Source: NVTR01 sp036479015
GTDB taxonomy: Bacteria > Pseudomonadota > Alphaproteobacteria > Rhodobacterales > Rhodobacteraceae
Assembly (NCBI GenBank): GCA_036479015.1
Contig: JAZGFB010000037.1
Location: forward strand, 62,001-126,000
Reading direction: 5' to 3'
Length of the DNA: 64,000 nucleotides
In this document: one piece after another, positions 61,819 to 64,000 of the stretch
How the letters are laid out: each line of letters begins with the position of its first letter
How positions within the stretch are numbered: position 1 is the first letter of the stretch
Position numbers and translations under genes: made by a program
Notes under the pieces: generated by a model
Told to the model about the DNA's origin: nothing
The model's input: only the letters and a program-made list of their open reading frames with translations
Databases searched by the model: none

Positions 61819-62651
61819 TTCCCCAGAACAACCTGGCGGGTTTTTTCATCTACCTCTGGACGGATTCCAAACCAACGCTCAAAGGCTGGTGCGGCCTGAT
61901 AAATCAACATACCCAGGCCGTCGACAGTGGTACATCCAAGCTGGCGAGCATATTTCAGCAGCCCAGTTTCAAGGGGGGTATAGACCAAATCTGTCACCAC
62001 AGTATGTTTTGATATCGCGTCAAGGGGCACTCGCAACTCCGGTTTTCCAGCCATGCCCAGAACCGAGGCATTCACTACCAAATCAGCCTGATCCAGCATA
62101 TTACCGGCCTGAACCCAGTCGTGGACATGGATTTTTGAACCAAACTCTGTGCGCAAAGCATCTGCCCGGGCCTTGGTTCTGTTTGCAAGATGGATCTCGG
62201 AAACACCTACATCCAGCAATGATGCCAATACCGCCCTGGCAGCACCCCCCGCACCGAAAACAGCGGCCGTGCTACCAGCGGGCTTCCAGTCAGGGGCGCC
62301 TTGGCGCAGATTTTCAATAAAACCGTAGCCATCAGTGTTGTCTGCATGGATCCGCCCGTCTGGCCTAAAAATAAGTGTGTTAGCAGCCCCAATCAACGCC
62401 GCTCGGTCGGTGATAATATCAGCCAACTCAAGCACAGCCTCTTTGTGGGGGACAGTAACATTTGCCCCGACAAAACCCAGTTTTGGCAATGTTCTGATGG
62501 CATCTTTCAAGTCTGAATGGTTTATTTCCAACGGGATATAATGCCCCGCAATGCCGTAGCGCTGCAACCAATAGGTGTGCAAGGCTGGTGAGCGGCTATG
62601 GGAAACCGGTGAGCCAATAACCCCGGCCAAAGGTATTTTCGTTAGGCTCAT
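61815..62651 (-). CDS. aroE: Shikimate dehydrogenase
   Basis: This 278-residue NADPH enzyme reduces 3-dehydroshikimate in aromatic amino acid synthesis. It has AGVIGSPVSHSRSPALHTYWL at the start, the catalytic Lys in GANVTVPHKEAVLEL, NTDGYGF, the Rossmann motif VFGAGGAARAVLA and LANRTKARADAL. It overlaps maf and coaE by 4 bp each. Confidence 0.96.
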   Translation of the reverse strand: MSLTKIPLAGVIGSPVSHSRSPALHTYWLQRYGIAGHYIPLEINHSDLKDAIRTLPKLGFVGANVTVPHKEAVLELADIITDRAALIGAANTLIFRPDGRIHADNTDGYGFIENLRQGAPDWKPAGSTAAVFGAGGAARAVLASLLDVGVSEIHLANRTKARADALRTEFGSKIHVHDWVQAGNMLDQADLVVNASVLGMAGKPELRVPLDAISKHTVVTDLVYTPLETGLLKYARQLGCTTVDGLGMLIYQAAPAFERWFGIRPEVDEKTRQVVLGK

Positions 62652-63247
62652 CCTGGTAGCTCTTTGGTTTCTTTCAAATAGGACAACAATTCAAACATTG
62701 GTAACCCCAGTACAGTAAAAAAGTCGCCCTGAACTTTGGAAAACAATCTAGCGCCCTCTTCTTCTAGTTTATAGCAACCTACAGAATGTTGGATACTATG
62801 CCAGTTCCGTTCGACATAATCTGACAAATACTTGTCCGACGATGTGTGCATCGTTAACGATACAGCACCAACAAAACGCCATTTTGGATACCCATCCTGA
62901 TAAATTACCACGGCAGAAAACAATTTATGGGTCCTACCAGCCAGCGCATACAGCTGATCCAGCGCCTGGTCCTTATTTTCTGGTTTCACCATTATCTGCC
63001 GATCAAGTTCCAGTACCTGATCGGCCCCAATAACAATTGCACCAGCTGTTTTGCTACTGACTTTTCTGGCTTTCGCCTCTGCTAATGCGTCAGCTATGTC
63101 GCGCGCCTTAGCCCTTTGCTGCTGCATAGAGGTGCGGATGGCGGCCTCATCAACACGGGCGTTGGTAACGGTATGTTTTACATTGGCAGCAATCAGCAAT
63201 CTGTGTCGGATTTCTGAACCTGATGCCAAAATGATGGGTGACGGCAT
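62648..63247 (-). CDS. maf: Maf-family nucleotide pyrophosphatase
   Basis: This 199-residue Maf/HAM1-fold protein has IILASGSEIRHRLLIAANV, DALAEAKARKVSSKTAGAIVIGADQVLEL and SVGCYKLEEEGARLFSKVQGDFFTVLGLP. Maf proteins hydrolyse non-canonical or canonical nucleoside triphosphates. It is the first gene of the leftward operon and lies next to the candidate origin. Confidence 0.95.
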   Translation of the reverse strand: MPSPIILASGSEIRHRLLIAANVKHTVTNARVDEAAIRTSMQQQRAKARDIADALAEAKARKVSSKTAGAIVIGADQVLELDRQIMVKPENKDQALDQLYALAGRTHKLFSAVVIYQDGYPKWRFVGAVSLTMHTSSDKYLSDYVERNWHSIQHSVGCYKLEEEGARLFSKVQGDFFTVLGLPMFELLSYLKETKELPG

Positions 63248-63426
63248 TTGAATATCTCTGTGGAGGAATCGGCTGAAAACCTGTGCGTGACATAGTGGAA
63301 AACTGCTGTTTGCGCAGGTGATGTGGATTAGTCAGACATTTGTCAAGTTTCGTACCCATTCTATACACTGTGGATTGTTAGAAATTTAGTCTGTGGCTGG
63401 TTACTGTTTTTAATTTTATATGTTAG

Positions 63427-63435
63427 TTATCCACA
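63427..63435 (+). promoter_or_regulatory. Perfect DnaA box
   Basis: TTATCCACA is an exact match to the DnaA recognition 9-mer, inside the AT-rich gap between maf and hemJ. Three further boxes with one or two mismatches lie within 120 bp on either side: TGTGGATTA at 63322, TGTGGATTG at 63369 and GTATCCACA at 63545. Confidence 0.75.
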
Positions 63436-63523
63436 GAGTATATTTTGTTAACTATATGTTTTTAATTAGATAAATTAACTGTTCAGCTTGTAATAGTAAT
63501 AACTATCCCTGTTGACTAAACTG

Positions 63524-63538
63524 TTAATTGTTCATTAA
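63524..63538. promoter_or_regulatory. CtrA box in the candidate origin
   Basis: TTAA-TTGTTCA-TTAA is an exact TTAA-N7-TTAA CtrA site, 88 bp from the perfect DnaA box and 6 bp before another DnaA-like box. In Caulobacter CtrA bound at such sites blocks DnaA-driven initiation; the same role here is inferred. Confidence 0.65.
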
Positions 63539-63638
63539 TCCCCGGTATCCACAGGACCTACTAAATCAACATCCTTTTCTTTCTTTATATATTAATATTA
63601 GTAATACGCCGGTTAGAAAACCAAATGATCGGAAAACT

Positions 63639-64000
63639 ATGTCTGAGATACTGGCCAATACTTACCCTTGGGTAAAATCTCTGCATGTAATTTCCGTTAT
63701 TGCCTGGATGGCTGGGCTATTTTATCTACCCAGATTATTTGTCTACCATGTGGAACAAGCTGAACATGGTGGGCCCACGGATCATATGTTTCAATTGATG
63801 GAAAAAAGATTATTTAGGGCAATTATGAATCCTGCGATGATTTCTACCTGGGTCTTTGGCCTTTTACTTGTTTTTACACCTGGAATTATTGACTGGTCTG
63901 AATTTTGGCCGTGGACCAAGGCAGGTGGCGTTCTGGTAATGACTTGGTTTCACCATTGGCTGGGAAAACAGCGCAAAGAATTCATATCTGGCACATCTTC
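63639..64000 (+). CDS. hemJ: Protoporphyrinogen IX oxidase HemJ, 5' part
   Basis: The gene runs off the window end; 120 residues are visible. The start MSEILANTYPWVKSLHVISVIAWMAGLFYLPRLFVYH and later MEKRLFRAIMNPAMISTWVFGLLLVF, WPWTKAGGVLVMTWFHHWLG identify HemJ, a haem-binding membrane enzyme with conserved His (residue 16) that oxidises protoporphyrinogen IX. Three membrane helices are visible. GGAAAA precedes the ATG. The gene is AT-richer than most of the window, and adjoins the candidate origin. Confidence 0.9.
   Translation, partial: MSEILANTYPWVKSLHVISVIAWMAGLFYLPRLFVYHVEQAEHGGPTDHMFQLMEKRLFRAIMNPAMISTWVFGLLLVFTPGIIDWSEFWPWTKAGGVLVMTWFHHWLGKQRKEFISGTS

Larger units (their letters stand above)
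63248..63638. other. oriC: Candidate chromosomal replication origin (oriC) region
   Basis: This 391-bp gap lies between maf (leftward) and hemJ (rightward) and is clearly AT-richer than its surroundings, above all in 63400-63540 and 63570-63605. It holds one perfect DnaA box TTATCCACA (63427-63435) and three near boxes (63322-63330, 63369-63377, 63545-63553), and an exact CtrA box (63524-63538). Genes on both sides point away from it. In Caulobacter and Rickettsia the origin lies between hemE-side genes and the maf-aroE-coaE-dnaQ group. Position and motifs together support oriC; this is not proven by sequence. Confidence 0.7.

Noticed and set aside
61652..62320. 222-codon + strand frame over aroE and coaE
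   Set aside because: It spans two conserved genes on the other strand and shows no family resemblance.
63455..63479. Second CtrA site at TTAATTAGATAAATTAA in the origin gap
   Set aside because: The spacing between TTAA elements is 9, not 7 bases.
1..64000. CRISPR arrays, tRNA/rRNA genes, transposons, prophage or integron
   Set aside because: No regular repeat-spacer pattern, no cloverleaf-like segment in any gap, and no transposase, integrase or phage protein among the translated frames.

Overview
This window looks like a chromosomal segment of an alphaproteobacterium of the order Rhodobacterales (Roseobacter/Rhodobacter relatives). The evidence is a regA-senC-regB redox regulatory locus with the residue positions of Rhodobacter RegA and RegB, a DUF6478 protein, an alphaproteobacterial Mic60/mitofilin next to hemD and hemY, the hslV/hslU, secB, dnaQ-coaE-aroE-maf order, and CtrA-type TTAA-N7-TTAA boxes. 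The genus cannot be told from the sequence alone. Genes are densely packed, with many 4-8 bp overlaps. I see no rRNA, tRNA, CRISPR array, transposase or prophage.

Layout. 0-4.4 kb: glutathione-dependent formaldehyde oxidation (frmA, cut by the window edge, and fghA) with a ClpP-like protease and an iron exporter (mbfA) between them; a palindromic Irr-type box precedes mbfA. 4.5-11 kb: zapE, a cut-down cupin, folC-accD, a CPBP protease and ilvD. 10.9-25.4 kb: a lipoprotein, a DUF6478 pair, fadH, a LysR regulator, an OmpA-like protein, GNAT and CinA-type proteins, sfsA, map, rsmD, a ferredoxin-reductase-like flavoprotein, a peroxiredoxin, a FemAB-like protein, a GDPD and a RidA. 25.6-31.3 kb: mlaA-mlaC, a class A penicillin-binding protein, glnK-amtB with a textbook terminator. 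31.3-41.0 kb: an AlkX/YcaQ-like glycosylase, hemY-mic60-hemD, tsaD-gpsA-EVE-DUF1761, a DUF2853 gene and ahcY. 41.1-47.2 kb: an HD protein, a GNAT, regA-senC, regB, a DivL-like PAS protein behind a CtrA box, and tsaE. 47.1-57 kb: addB-addA, trxA, and hslV-membrane protein-hslU. 57.1-63.2 kb: smr-mltA-Tim44 protein, fxsA, secB, and the maf-aroE-coaE-dnaQ operon.

The 391 bp between maf (leftward) and hemJ (rightward) are AT-rich and hold four DnaA-box-like 9-mers, one of them a perfect consensus, plus an exact CtrA box. Genes on both sides run away from it. This is a strong candidate for the chromosomal replication origin, in the neighbourhood where the Caulobacter and Rickettsia origins lie. 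A second exact CtrA box stands before the DivL-like gene, so the window may hold both a target of CtrA in replication control and a component that controls CtrA.

Other points worth a look: a putative multi-pass membrane protein encoded between hslV and hslU with 4-bp overlaps on both sides; an HslV with an N-terminal propeptide; a HemY whose C-terminus carries a LapB-like zinc ribbon; a ClpP paralogue with an intact triad inside a formaldehyde/iron cluster; and an AddB without iron-sulfur cysteines. No plainly unknown multi-gene system was found. Most genes are housekeeping genes of recognisable families.
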